NCBI RefSeq assembly: GCF_019399895.1
Contig: NC_091874.1
Span: forward strand, 6,698,501 to 6,762,500
Reading direction: 5' to 3'
Source: Cardiocondyla obscurior
Taxonomy: Eukaryota; Arthropoda; Insecta; Hymenoptera; Formicidae
Length of the DNA stretch: 64,000 nt
A program made the translations under genes and the position numbers. The notes under the pieces were generated by a model. That model saw only the letters and a program-made list of their open reading frames with translations, ran no database searches and was not told where the DNA came from. This document shows, in pieces, positions 10,400 to 19,123 of the stretch (its first letter is position 1; every line of letters begins with the position of its first letter).

Positions 10400-13300
10400 C
10401 TAGAATTTATCGTACTGTAACCGGGTAGGTGGTTTACGTTCGCGTATTGGTCCCCTACGAAAAACTACGGGTGTTCTCGTTATTTCGGAATCTTCTGCGG
10501 GTGGAACATTCGCAAGCGTATTCTCGGCAGCGGATTGTAAATTCGCGCTACTTGGAAGTCTCCGCGGGGTACTGTTTCTCTTTTCAAGTCCAGGTGGTGG
10601 AGCATAAGAACGGATCGTATCCGAAACGACTGCCGGGGTCTTATCCCCAATTTTACGAAGTTGATTTACATGACGCCGAACGATAATGCCATTATCTAAA
10701 CTTATTTCATAATGTAAAGCGCCAATTCGAGACTTAATTCTACCGAGGAGCCATTTAGTTGTACCAGTATAATTACGCGCACTCACTCTTTCCCTCGCTT
10801 GAAAAATTTTTTTACAAATATTTGTATTTTTATACGGTGTTTGTAATTTGTAAGTAGGATGAATAAAATCTAACGGTGAATTAACTTTTCTTCCGAAAAA
10901 TAAGTCTGCAGGAATTTGTTTTGTTTGTGAATGTTCGCAAGTTCTATATTGTAAGAGTAATTTGCATAAATTGTAGTGTATGGATTTGTTTTCTGCACAC
11001 ATTTTTTTTAATCCATTTTTAATTGTTTTGACCATGTTTTCAGCCTGTCCGTTCGTAGATGGATTGTATGGGGCAGTATACTTTAATGTGCAGTTAATTT
11101 CTTGCATAAAAGTTTTGAATTCAGAAGAAATAAATGTTCTCCCGTTATCTGTTACTATCACTTTTGGACAACCGTATTCACTGAAAATTTCTCGACATGT
11201 TGCTATAGTAGATTCAGCTGACATTGAGTTGACGATTTTAACGATGGGAAATTTTGAATATGCATCGATTAGGATAAGGAAAAGTTTTCCCATAAAAGGT
11301 CCCGCGAAATCAATGTGCACACGATCAAAAACCTTTGTAGAATCTTCCCAGAAATGTACGTCCACTTTTGGTGGATTATCTTTGTGCAGGTTGCAAATTG
11401 TACAATTTTTAACAAGATTTTCTATATCTTTGTTTAATGATGGCCACCAAACTATCTTGCGGGCCAAATTTTTCATTTTTGAAATTCCGAAATGTCCCCA
11501 ATGTAATTCAAGAAGAATTTTATGTTTTAGTTTTTCTGGGATAACAACCCGATCGGAACGTAATATAACTCCGTTACAAATTGAGAATTCTTCTATGTTA
11601 ATGTTTTGTTTCTTGCGATTAGATGTGTAATTATGTGTTGTAATTTCTTTGTAAATTTTTTGTAATTCTGTATCCGTTTTTGTACAATTTGCAATTTCTT
11701 CTGCTGTAAGTGGTAGGAAGTTAATTGTTTCTAAATGAAAAATATCAATTACTTCATGTGTGTCATTTTCGTTTTCCAAAGGCAATCTAGAAAGGCCGTC
11801 CGCGTTTGCATTAAGTTCGGATTTCTTATATTGAATATCATAATTGTAGGCACGTAAAAATAATGCATAATGTTGCATACGTAATGCTGAAAATGTTGGT
11901 AAGTTTTTATCCGGTGAGAAGATTCGTGTTAACGCTTGATTATCCGTAACAAGAGTGAATTTGGTACCGAAAAGAAATTGATGAAATTTTTTAATGCCAA
12001 AAATAATGGCATACGCTTCTTTATCAATGTTCGTGTATTTTTGCTGTGTAGGGTTTAATTTCTGAGATGCGCATTGAATGATTCTTTCCGATTTATCGGG
12101 GTACACGTGAGAAAGTACTGCGCCAATTCCGTAATTACTTGCATCCACTGCTAAAATTAAAGGTAATTCGGGATCGTAATGTGCAAGTATTTTATTTTCA
12201 CTAAATGCTTGTTTAGCTTTGTCGAATGCGTATTCGCAAGAATTATTCCATTTAAATTGGACATTATCTCGTAATAAGTTATGAAGTGGATGTAAAATTT
12301 CCGAGAGATTTTTAATAAAACGCGCATAATAGTTAACGAAACCTAGAAAAGCGCGTACCTCTGTTTTATTTGTAGGTCTAGGCATTTTTTTAATTGCCGC
12401 GTATTTTGCCGGGTCTTTATTAATTCCATTTTTATCTATTATGTATCCGCAAAAGTGTATACTATCTTTAAAGAATTCGCTTTTCTCTAAATTTATTTGT
12501 ATATTAAATTCCTGTAATCTACGGAAAATAATTTCTAATTTCTTAATATGTTCTTCTTTTGTTGCGCTAGCGATTCGAATATCGTCCAGAAAAATTTTGA
12601 CCCCGCTAATATCGTGAAAGATTTCTTCGATCGTACGTTGCCAAATCGCGGGGGCAGAAGCTACACCGAACATAAGACGCGTAGGTTGATACAGTCCGCA
12701 ATGTGTGGAGAGAGTGAGTAGTTTTTGTTGTTTTTCGTCTATACGTAATTGTAAATACGCTTTTTTTAAATCTATTTTAGAAAATATAGTCATTCCTGAC
12801 ATGCACGAAAATAGTTCCTCTAATTTGGGCAGAGGATATTCATCAATAAGCAACTGCTTATTAAGTGTCACACTGTAATCTCGGCAGATTCGTACTGAAC
12901 CATCTTTTTTTAGTGCCGGGACAATGGGCGTGGCCCATTCGGATGATTTAACGGGTAATAGAATCCCTTTCGCGGTTAATTTATCAAGTTCAGTTTTAAT
13001 TTTGTCTTGCATCTTGAAAGGGACGGTTCGATGCTTAATAAAAACTGGTTTCGCGTTATCTAATAGTGTAAATTTACCCACGTAAGATTTGATTGCTCCC
13101 TTGCGTTCCGTAACAATATCGTATTTTTGTAATAATTTTTTTATTATTGAATTTTCATTAATTGTATGTATGTATGGCGTCGTGATTTCGTCATCGGTAT
13201 ATAAACCGTTTATTTCTTTAGTATTTACTAGTTCGTGAAACCATTCTCTGCCCAAAAGAGGTTTACAATGAATTTTAACAATGTATAAATTTAAATTTAA

Positions 13301-14554
13301 GCTACGCTTATCCGATTTAACTCGCACTTGAATGTAACCGATTGTATTAATCGGATCTTTATTAAAAGATTGTAATCTTACATTCGGCGGAAAAACACGA
13401 TGCGACGGAAAGAATTTCTTCGCGTCTTCCGCACTAATAAGACTCACGGCGGCTCCCGTGTCCACTTCGAAAGTCATCTGATGTTGCTCGACTTGAAGCG
13501 GCATGATGAATTTGCTCCTTGCATTGGCAGTGTCGATGGTGCAGACTTCCTCGACAGTATTGGCAGATTCCTTCCTTTTCCTAAAGCACACCCGTGCTAG
13601 GTGCCCTTTTTTCTGGCAGAAGCTGCATTCCACATTTTTGGGAAGTGTACACTCATTTGCGTAATGCTCTTTTCCGCACCGAAAACACTTCACATTTTTA
13701 ATTGATGATGGCACGTTCTCAAATTTCCGGTCCGGTTTCGAATGCGTGGGGCTTCTGAAATTCTTCTTGTAGTTAACGGATGATGATTTCACATTCCGTT
13801 TTTGTTGACCTTTTTTCTGCGAGTTTCCTTTGTACCGATTGGTTTCCGAATTCACGTATTGTATACTTTCGGCTGTTTGCGAAGGGTTGCGCAATTGCGT
13901 GGTACTGCTTTCAGCAAGTTCCATGGTAATGGCTGTAGAAATTGCAGAATCGAAAGTCAGATTTTGGGTTTCCAGAAGTCTTGCCTGAATATTTGGATTG
14001 CGGAGGCCGGCTATCAATTGCGTACGTAAGGCTGTCTTCAAATAAGCCCCAAAATTGCACTTCGCACTGAGTTTATGTAAATCATTGACAAAATCGCGCA
14101 CCGACTCGTTTTCCTGTTGCTTTCTTTTATGAAAAACAAAAATTTCTGCTGCTTCGAGAGGTTCCGGCTCCAGTATCGCCTTCAATTTGTCAATTAACGT
14201 AGCCCAAAGAGCGGTGTAGGGATTGGTATTATCCATAGTACTCTCCAGCTTGGTGTAAGTATCCATGCCAATGTATTGTAAGAGATAAGTACGTTTCTTT
14301 GCCTCGGTGGTAATGCCAAAAGCCTCGAAGGCTCCTTGTAGTCGCTGTAACCACGTGGTCCACCGGTGTTTAGTGGCGTCGAAAATTTCAATTTTAAACG
14401 AGCCGGGAATCTCAGTCATGTTGAAAGGCTCGATAGTTTCCATAGACTCCGTACTCGTACCTGCTCCAGTCGTAACGTATGGTTGTAAAGGTGAAGTCTG
14501 TGGTTCAATTTTAACGGTCACTTTCTGCTCTTGGTCTTTACCGGCTTTCCGCAT
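10400..14554 (-). CDS. Gypsy gag-pol polyprotein (gag, protease, reverse transcriptase, RNase H, integrase)
   Basis: An uninterrupted ORF. I take the ATG at 14552-14554 as start (1384 codons), because the three codons before it open with TTG. Domains (residues numbered from that TTG, subtract three for the ATG): gag (about 50-225); two zinc knuckles, CFRC..H..C at 293-305 (one residue short in the middle) and CSFCQKKGHLARVC at 313-326; protease with DTG at 368-370; reverse transcriptase with SKIDLKKAY (D598) and FLDD at 658-661; RNase H with AVDAS (D807) and TDNQ (D874); integrase with HxxH at 1021/1024 and CxxC at 1054/1057, then D1085, D1139 and E1175, a DD35E spacing. A short proline- and arginine-rich tail follows. 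All catalytic residues I can place are present, and there is no frameshift or stop. Product: a cytoplasmic particle that reverse transcribes the element RNA and integrates the cDNA. No env gene is present. Confidence -1.
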   Translation of the reverse strand: MRKAGKDQEQKVTVKIEPQTSPLQPYVTTGAGTSTESMETIEPFNMTEIPGSFKIEIFDATKHRWTTWLQRLQGAFEAFGITTEAKKRTYLLQYIGMDTYTKLESTMDNTNPYTALWATLIDKLKAILEPEPLEAAEIFVFHKRKQQENESVRDFVNDLHKLSAKCNFGAYLKTALRTQLIAGLRNPNIQARLLETQNLTFDSAISTAITMELAESSTTQLRNPSQTAESIQYVNSETNRYKGNSQKKGQQKRNVKSSSVNYKKNFRSPTHSKPDRKFENVPSSIKNVKCFRCGKEHYANECTLPKNVECSFCQKKGHLARVCFRKRKESANTVEEVCTIDTANARSKFIMPLQVEQHQMTFEVDTGAAVSLISAEDAKKFFPSHRVFPPNVRLQSFNKDPINTIGYIQVRVKSDKRSLNLNLYIVKIHCKPLLGREWFHELVNTKEINGLYTDDEITTPYIHTINENSIIKKLLQKYDIVTERKGAIKSYVGKFTLLDNAKPVFIKHRTVPFKMQDKIKTELDKLTAKGILLPVKSSEWATPIVPALKKDGSVRICRDYSVTLNKQLLIDEYPLPKLEELFSCMSGMTIFSKIDLKKAYLQLRIDEKQQKLLTLSTHCGLYQPTRLMFGVASAPAIWQRTIEEIFHDISGVKIFLDDIRIASATKEEHIKKLEIIFRRLQEFNIQINLEKSEFFKDSIHFCGYIIDKNGINKDPAKYAAIKKMPRPTNKTEVRAFLGFVNYYARFIKNLSEILHPLHNLLRDNVQFKWNNSCEYAFDKAKQAFSENKILAHYDPELPLILAVDASNYGIGAVLSHVYPDKSERIIQCASQKLNPTQQKYTNIDKEAYAIIFGIKKFHQFLFGTKFTLVTDNQALTRIFSPDKNLPTFSALRMQHYALFLRAYNYDIQYKKSELNANADGLSRLPLENENDTHEVIDIFHLETINFLPLTAEEIANCTKTDTELQKIYKEITTHNYTSNRKKQNINIEEFSICNGVILRSDRVVIPEKLKHKILLELHWGHFGISKMKNLARKIVWWPSLNKDIENLVKNCTICNLHKDNPPKVDVHFWEDSTKVFDRVHIDFAGPFMGKLFLILIDAYSKFPIVKIVNSMSAESTIATCREIFSEYGCPKVIVTDNGRTFISSEFKTFMQEINCTLKYTAPYNPSTNGQAENMVKTIKNGLKKMCAENKSIHYNLCKLLLQYRTCEHSQTKQIPADLFFGRKVNSPLDFIHPTYKLQTPYKNTNICKKIFQARERVSARNYTGTTKWLLGRIKSRIGALHYEISLDNGIIVRRHVNQLRKIGDKTPAVVSDTIRSYAPPPGLEKRNSTPRRLPSSANLQSAAENTLANVPPAEDSEITRTPVVFRRGPIRERKPPTRLQYDKF

Positions 14555-14593
14555 TAAGTACAAAAGACCTCACACCCAAGAGGGAAAATGCAC

Positions 14594-14612
14594 AATCCCA
14601 TCCTCGTCGCCA
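14594..14612 (-). promoter_or_regulatory. Primer binding site for tRNA-Ser
   Basis: The plus strand reads AATCCCATCCTCGTCGCCA, the 3' end of a eukaryotic tRNA-Ser of the GCU type including the CCA. The minus (element) strand is therefore fully complementary over 19 nt. One base separates it from the 5' LTR. Confidence -1.
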
Positions 14613-14613
14613 G

Positions 14614-14936
14614 TATTGTAATTTTATGGGATATTATGGCAGGCGGTTTGAATAAAAAGAAAGAGATTGGAGCGTTGTCTATGCGGTGGCTTTATTTGAG
14701 AGCGACTGACTGCTCTGGACCGTTACAAGTCCAAGGCAGCGATCCCGTTGACACATCCTTCGTTGTCTGTATATTGATATCAGGTATCAATTTGTTGGAA
14801 ACGCAGCTGAGAGATGCACGCGTGTTTTATCATTCTAAATGATGAAGGACGTATCAAAGTTCTAGTCGGAGATACATTACGAAATGACTAAGAAACTAAT
14901 CTAAAGAGATACGCATTACTACGGGGAAATATCACA
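14614..14936 (-). repeat. 5' LTR of the Gypsy element
   Basis: 323 bp, identical to the 3' LTR except for one transition (14667). It is expected to hold the promoter and polyadenylation signals. Confidence -1.
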
Positions 14937-15274
14937 GCACCTTTTTCTAAAAGTTGCGAGATTAAGTTTTTAATTGTGATAGACTCTTGAGTAGACCACT
15001 GTGGTTCCACTGGCCGAGAGTATTGACGAGGTGAGTTTATAAATGGTATTTCATAACCGTTAATCCACTGAAGGATTGTCTTGTCCGAGGTAATCGAAAA
15101 CCATTTCGAAACAAAGGAGCTGAGCCTACCTCCTATAACACTTACAGATTCTAGTTCCGAGATCTGTAATGGCGCTGGACTTTGTATTGGCTCTTCGATG
15201 TCCCCCGTGGATGATAAGTCGAGCGACGGGACGATGACGGTTTCTGCCCGCTCGAAGACGTCTTGTTCTGACAA
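14937..15274 (-). pseudogene. DIRS pol, N-terminal part of the reverse transcriptase
   Basis: The ORF starts at 15274, overlapping the end of gag by 124 bp in another frame, and runs into the Gypsy LTR at 14936. It contains GGRLSSFVSKWFSI, ILQWINGYEIPF and SQLLEKGA, the segment that opens DIRS reverse transcriptases. It continues across the Gypsy element at 10033, where the next residues match the expected continuation, so the insertion itself caused no coding loss apart from the duplicated GCACC. Confidence -1.
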
Positions 15275-16596
15275 TTGGTTGAACGCCGGAGCGGGCGTCT
15301 CAAGTTTTTTGAACCCGAGTTTGAAAAACTTCGTGATTTTTGTTTCAGCGTTTTGCTGGACGATTCCAAAGTTTTTGCTGCTTTGACTCTATTTTCCAAA
15401 TCTTTGCTAAATAGCCATTCATCTGTTACCGTGGATGATAAAATATCTCTTACGGATGCGTCTAAATTTTTTAGAATTAAACTCCTCCGGATAATGGACT
15501 CATTATATTGAAGATCCGAAATCAACCGTACTGCGCCATTTAGGCTTCCCAATAATTCAAACTTTTCTGAAAACTCCAAGTGAAAAATCTTTGTTAAAAC
15601 TTCAATAACTGCTGCTAGAGCAGCCGCAATACTTTGTTGCTTTTCTGCAATACGATCATCTCTTTTAATGATAGCTTCCTGCAGACAAACTTTTATCTCC
15701 GGATTTAGTTTTGGAGAATCTAAAGTTGCACAATTACTTGGTAGAAGAAATTTTTTCAGTAAAGATTTCTTTTCTTCCTGCGGTAATCCTCTCCGACTGA
15801 TTTCAGAAATACGAATCGCCAAGTCCTCGTGAACAGCAGATGCAAAAATTTTCTCCGGTTCTAGTCGGGCACTGAGAATTTCTAGAATCTTTGCATCTAG
15901 AGGATTATCTTGTGCAGAGGAAGATGGTTGTGCAGCCTCTTGTCCTTGGGGAGCTGATTGGTCTGTTATAGTATCGTTTGGTGAATTAAATACATCCTGG
16001 ATTAAAGGAATCGTTCGATCCGATTGTACAGAAACCGATCTTGATTTATCATCTCTTCTAGGAGAGGCATCATGAACAGATTCTTGACTAGAAGAATCAT
16101 AGCGACGATGATGTCTTTCGTTCTCTGGAGAATCTTCACCAAAATAACCTCTTTCCCTGTCTGAATCGAAATAAACAATGGAATTATGATACACGATGAA
16201 TCTGAATAATTGTGTTAATGTTAGCATCGAAACATTTCTATTTGATATTAAGCGAGAGAGGTCATCGATCCTTCTACCTGGCATACGTAGTTGGTTGCTG
16301 ACCAACACGAAAAAGGTTAGGAAGGAGACCAATTTCTTTATTAGAAATAAATATTCTCTCTACCAGCACTAAATTTGGCTGGATGTATCAATCTTTCCAC
16401 CTAGCAATCGCCGTTGGTAGCTAACCAACTCGAAAAGGTTAAGAAAGAGATAAAACATCAAAACGAGTGATGAAACGTTTACTAGCTTACCTCGTGAAAC
16501 TAATTCACGATCTGCCAATTTTCGCTCTAACTTCTTAATCCGTTTTAGAAGGCGATGGTCGTTCTCCTTTTCCGAATAACGACGTTTCTTCCCCAT
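15151..16596 (-). CDS. DIRS gag-like protein, spliced
   Basis: Exon 1 is 16491-16596 and begins MGKKRRYSEKENDH, a basic N-terminus. Donor G|GTAAGC and acceptor GATTCAG|ACAGGG define an intron 16161-16490. Exon 2 (15151-16160) continues in frame with DRERGYFGEDSPENERHH. The joined product is about 370 residues: a charged N-terminus, a Ser/Asp-rich stretch, a helical middle part and a basic Arg/Ser-rich C-terminus (STYHPRGTSK, RHYRSRN) likely to bind RNA. No zinc knuckle is present. Spliceosomal introns have been reported in other DIRS elements. Alternatively, the 16332-16161 open stretch could be translated from the unspliced RNA, since the frame stays open through it. Confidence -1.
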
Positions 16597-16641
16597 TATT
16601 TTAGTAACTTAATCTAGTGTGCGATGACATCGGCACAAAGA

Positions 16642-16786
16642 AGAAGAATGAGTTATCAGTTACGAACACCGTGCAGGCTTGGAATCCGCCACCTGACGGC
16701 GTTTTTAAATTTTAAAATTTGTGGTCACATCGGAACATGGCAGAGGGTACTACATTTTGATCTTGAGGAAGAGGCGCGAATACAAT
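16642..16786. repeat. Right inverted terminal repeat of the DIRS element
   Basis: Reverse complement of 7021-7140 plus a short outer end, AGAGGCGCGAATACAAT. The outer end is represented again, in complement, in the second half of the internal complementary region. Confidence -1.
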
Positions 16787-17120
16787 CTCTTTCTCAGTAC
16801 GTACGTTTCGATGTACATTATAATCGTAATGTAGTGGATTTCTTCGGTATACGCCGAGATATTCCAATTCTCTCGCACGTCAAAGACGCCTAAAAATTTT
16901 TTTCGGTAACAATTATTAGTAATTAACTACTCGCAATTACTTCTATTTATCGAAATTAAATAACATATTGAATAACATTAAAAAACAAATTAAATTTGGG
17001 AATCTTTCTGCGTATACACGTACTGCTCGAGCTGCGCTTTCTCCAGCAATACCGTAACATATTAACATGTCGGTATATTCGATCGACGTATAATTTATTT
17101 TGCAATGCGTATGTAACAAA
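16787..17120 (-). pseudogene. Left (minus-strand) transposase copy, upstream part
   Basis: Read on the minus strand this gives EYTDMLICYGIAGE..ARAVRVYAERFPN (exon 1, about 16990-17095), an AT-rich intron, and then YRRNPLHYDYNVHRN up to the DIRS junction at 16786. These match the plus-strand copy at 17294-17650 closely in order. The start codon region is altered (AAAATAAATTAT where the other copy has AAAATGGTGAATTAT), and exon 1 lacks its splice donor region. Confidence -1.
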
Positions 17121-17270
17121 AAGCTATCACCGTGCGTCGACTAGCCGAAGCAAGAACATCTTTGTTGCCGAGCAAGAGAGACAAAGTTCTCGATTTGCAA
17201 TTGTTTTTTCTGGAGTTCCATGTGCTTGCTTTCGGCTAGTCGGCTAGTCGACGCACGGTGATAGCTAGCT
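17121..17270. repeat. Centre of the inverted transposase pair
   Basis: AGCTATCACCGTGCGTCGAC at about 17132-17151 is mirrored by its reverse complement at about 17248-17268, with CTAGCCGAA/TTCGGCTAG just inside (one extra TCGGCTAG on the right). About 80-90 bp of unique sequence lies between. Neither transposase copy has a terminal CAGGGTG repeat at its 5' side. The two copies are fused head to head here. Confidence -1.
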
Positions 17271-17293
17271 TATTGTTAGATACGTATTGCAAA

Positions 17294-18606
17294 ATGGTGA
17301 ATTATACGGCCACTGAATATACCGACATGTTAATATGTTACGGTATTGCTGGCGAAAGCACAGCGAGAGCAGTGCGTGTATACGCAGAAAGATTTCCGAA
17401 TCGACCGCGTCCGACAGTAAAAACTGTATCCAGGTAAATTATTTATTCAATATGTTATTTCATATCGATTAATAGAAGTAATTGCGAGTAGTGAATTGCT
17501 AATTATTATTATCGAAAAAATTTTTAGATGCCTTCGACGTGCAAGGGAATCAGGATATCTCGGCGTAGACCGAAGAAATCCTCTTCATTATGATTATGGT
17601 GTACGTCGAAACGCACACGCTGAAGAGGAAATATTAGAGGCGTTAGAGGAGAACCCCGCTAATAGTATACGGCGTATAGCGCGTACCTTCGGTGTGTCAC
17701 GATCCTTCGTGCACCGAGTTATCAAGGAAAATGGACTGCATCCGTTCCACTATCAGCGGGTGCAGCATGTTCTTGAGCGGGACGAAAGAGACCGTGCTAT
17801 TTTTTGCGAAGGTATGCATATTTGGATTAAAAAAATTTATTTAATTTACTTTCAGCAAAAAATAATTAGGAATAAACACTTGTAAGCTTCCTTGCCCAAT
17901 GCCGGCGGAATCCAAATTTCCCCGCTCGAATCTTGTGGACAGATGAGGCCCTTTTTACGCCGAATGGCATATTTAATTCAAAAAATTTTATATTATAGGC
18001 TCATGATAATCCGCGGGCCGTGCGTCAAGGTGCGTTTCAGTACCGGTGGGCGTTAAACGTATGAGCAGGGGTCATTGCAGATCGAGTTGTAAGTATTTTT
18101 TTATACGTCGTTTAAGAAATATTGAAAAAAATTGTAATATTTTTATAAATTTACAGATTGGGCCGTATTTCTTTCCCGCTCGATTAAACGGGAAATTTAT
18201 GCAAATTTTTACAGAACGAGCTCCCCGTTCTGTTAGAAAATTTGCCGCTGCAAATGCGCGTCGATCTCATTTTGCAGCAAGACGGTGCCCCCCCTCATTT
18301 TCTCGTCGCGCGCGGAACGTTTTAGATAACGTTTTTGCGGAGAGATGGATGGGGCGAGGGGGTCCAATTACGTGGCCAGCACGTTCGCCCGACATGAATG
18401 TGTTAGACTATTTCATCTGGGGCCACGTAAAAGCGCAGGTGGAGCACATGCGGGAACGTAACGTCAATGAAGTTCGCGACGCGATCATCGCGGCCTTCGG
18501 TGCAATTACCCCGCAAATGACACAAAGAGCGACGCAGCAAATTGTTCAAAAAGCTGAACTGTGCTTACAAACACAGGAGCGGCACTTTGAACAATTGCTG
18601 CGTTGA
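17294..18606 (+). pseudogene. Right (plus-strand) mariner-type transposase, DD41D-like, broken
   Basis: Exon 1 is 17294-17433 (MVNYTATEYTDM..) and exon 2 is 17528-17811 (helix-turn-helix, SIRRIARTFGVSRSFVHRVI), with GT/AG sites. Exon 3 begins near 17890 and exon 4 at 18157. Catalytic segments: ILWTDEA (about 17930), LQQDGAPPH (about 18270-18300) and SPDMNVLDYFIWG (about 18390-18425). Counting residues between the second and third aspartates, allowing for one lost base, gives 41, suggesting a DD41D (rosa/visitor-like) family. Defects are a TAG at 17996-17998, a TGA at 18062-18064 and two frameshifts between about 18185 and 18330. The protein would cut and paste the element at TA sites. This copy cannot make it. 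Confidence -1.
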
Positions 18607-18679
18607 ATTTTTTACAGTGGAATAGGCCTACTGGGGATACCACATTAAAAAAAACGCACTGAGCTATCTACCTCAAAAG

Positions 18680-19123
18680 GTAGTGCGGAAACGATAGCTG
18701 TGAACTCGCAAGTTGATCTTGTTCGCGTGTAATCGTTTTCTTCGCTCACGTGTGGTCACCTCGCCTTGCTCGCGCGTCGTCGTTTCATTTCGCTCGCGTA
18801 TTGTCGCATCGCCTCGTTCGCGCGTTGTTTCCTCGTCTAGCTCGCGTCGTCGCATCGCCTCGTATCGTCGCATTGTCTTGTTCACGCGTTTCCTCGTCTC
18901 GCTCGCGACATACTGACTCCGCCTATTCTCTTTACGCGATACTCGCCGTCGTCTATCGCGCGTTCGCTCACTCCGCGTTTCCTTGTCGCACTCGCGCATA
19001 AATAAAATATTTATTTTCTCGAAAACTATTACGAATTTTTTAAAACGGTAAAGGACATTTTGTTTTGTCTTGGCGAGTTCTACCTACTGTTAAAAAAAAG
19101 TGACGTTGGTCCGGGACACCCTG
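18680..19123 (-). repeat. Right terminal inverted repeat of the mariner-type element
   Basis: Complement of the left TIR. It is slightly longer because a CGAGCGAGACGAGGAAAC-like unit is present more often around 18830-18910. Just inside it, GTGGAATAGGCCTACTGGGG at about 18619-18638 is conserved in the related element at 63545-63595. Confidence -1.

Larger units (their letters stand above)
10034..14936 (-). mobile_element. Complete, very young Ty3/Gypsy retrotransposon (mag-like)
   Basis: Two 323-bp LTRs (10034-10356 and 14614-14936) differ at one position only (C at 10087, T at 14667). The element is flanked by a 5-bp target duplication GCACC (10029-10033 and 14937-14941). It carries a tRNA-Ser primer site, a polypurine tract and one intact gag-pol ORF. 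The sense strand is minus. It sits in the DIRS RT gene exactly between the codons for EKGA and ISQV. The single fused ORF, the lack of env and the tRNA-Ser primer fit the mag lineage, an assignment I make from motif style rather than a tree. Confidence -1.
6951..16786 (-). mobile_element. DIRS-type tyrosine-recombinase retrotransposon (interrupted by a Gypsy element)
   Basis: The minus-strand order is right terminal repeat, gag, reverse transcriptase, RNase H, Dam-like methylase-type domain, tyrosine recombinase, internal complementary region, left terminal repeat. Without the Gypsy insertion and its target duplication it is about 4.9 kb. Both ends carry ATT (AAT on plus) at the junction with the transposase gene, and the host frame rejoins on either side (EKE..ILEAF). 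No longer target duplication is seen, as expected for recombinase-mediated insertion. The inverted terminal repeats and the ICR match the DIRS1 plan. It is inactive because of the Gypsy insertion, a 4-bp frameshift before the catalytic YLDD and altered recombinase residues. Confidence -1.
6001..19123. mobile_element. Tc1/mariner-type transposon with two inverted transposase copies, carrying nested insertions
   Basis: The element begins CAGGGTGTCCCGGACCAACG and ends with its exact complement. It is bounded by TA on both sides (5999-6000 and 19124-19125). Removing it restores the satellite sequence TTTATATAACCAAG. TIRs of roughly 400 bp lie at both ends. Inside are two transposase copies pointing outward from a shared centre at about 17120-17270. 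The left copy is interrupted by a DIRS element. Without that insertion the transposon is about 3.3 kb. Both transposases are broken, so it is non-autonomous now. The TA target, TIRs and DDE motifs place it in the IS630-Tc1-mariner superfamily. Confidence -1.

Noticed and set aside
10980..11630. 216-codon plus-strand ORF
   Set aside because: Antisense shadow of the Gypsy integrase region.
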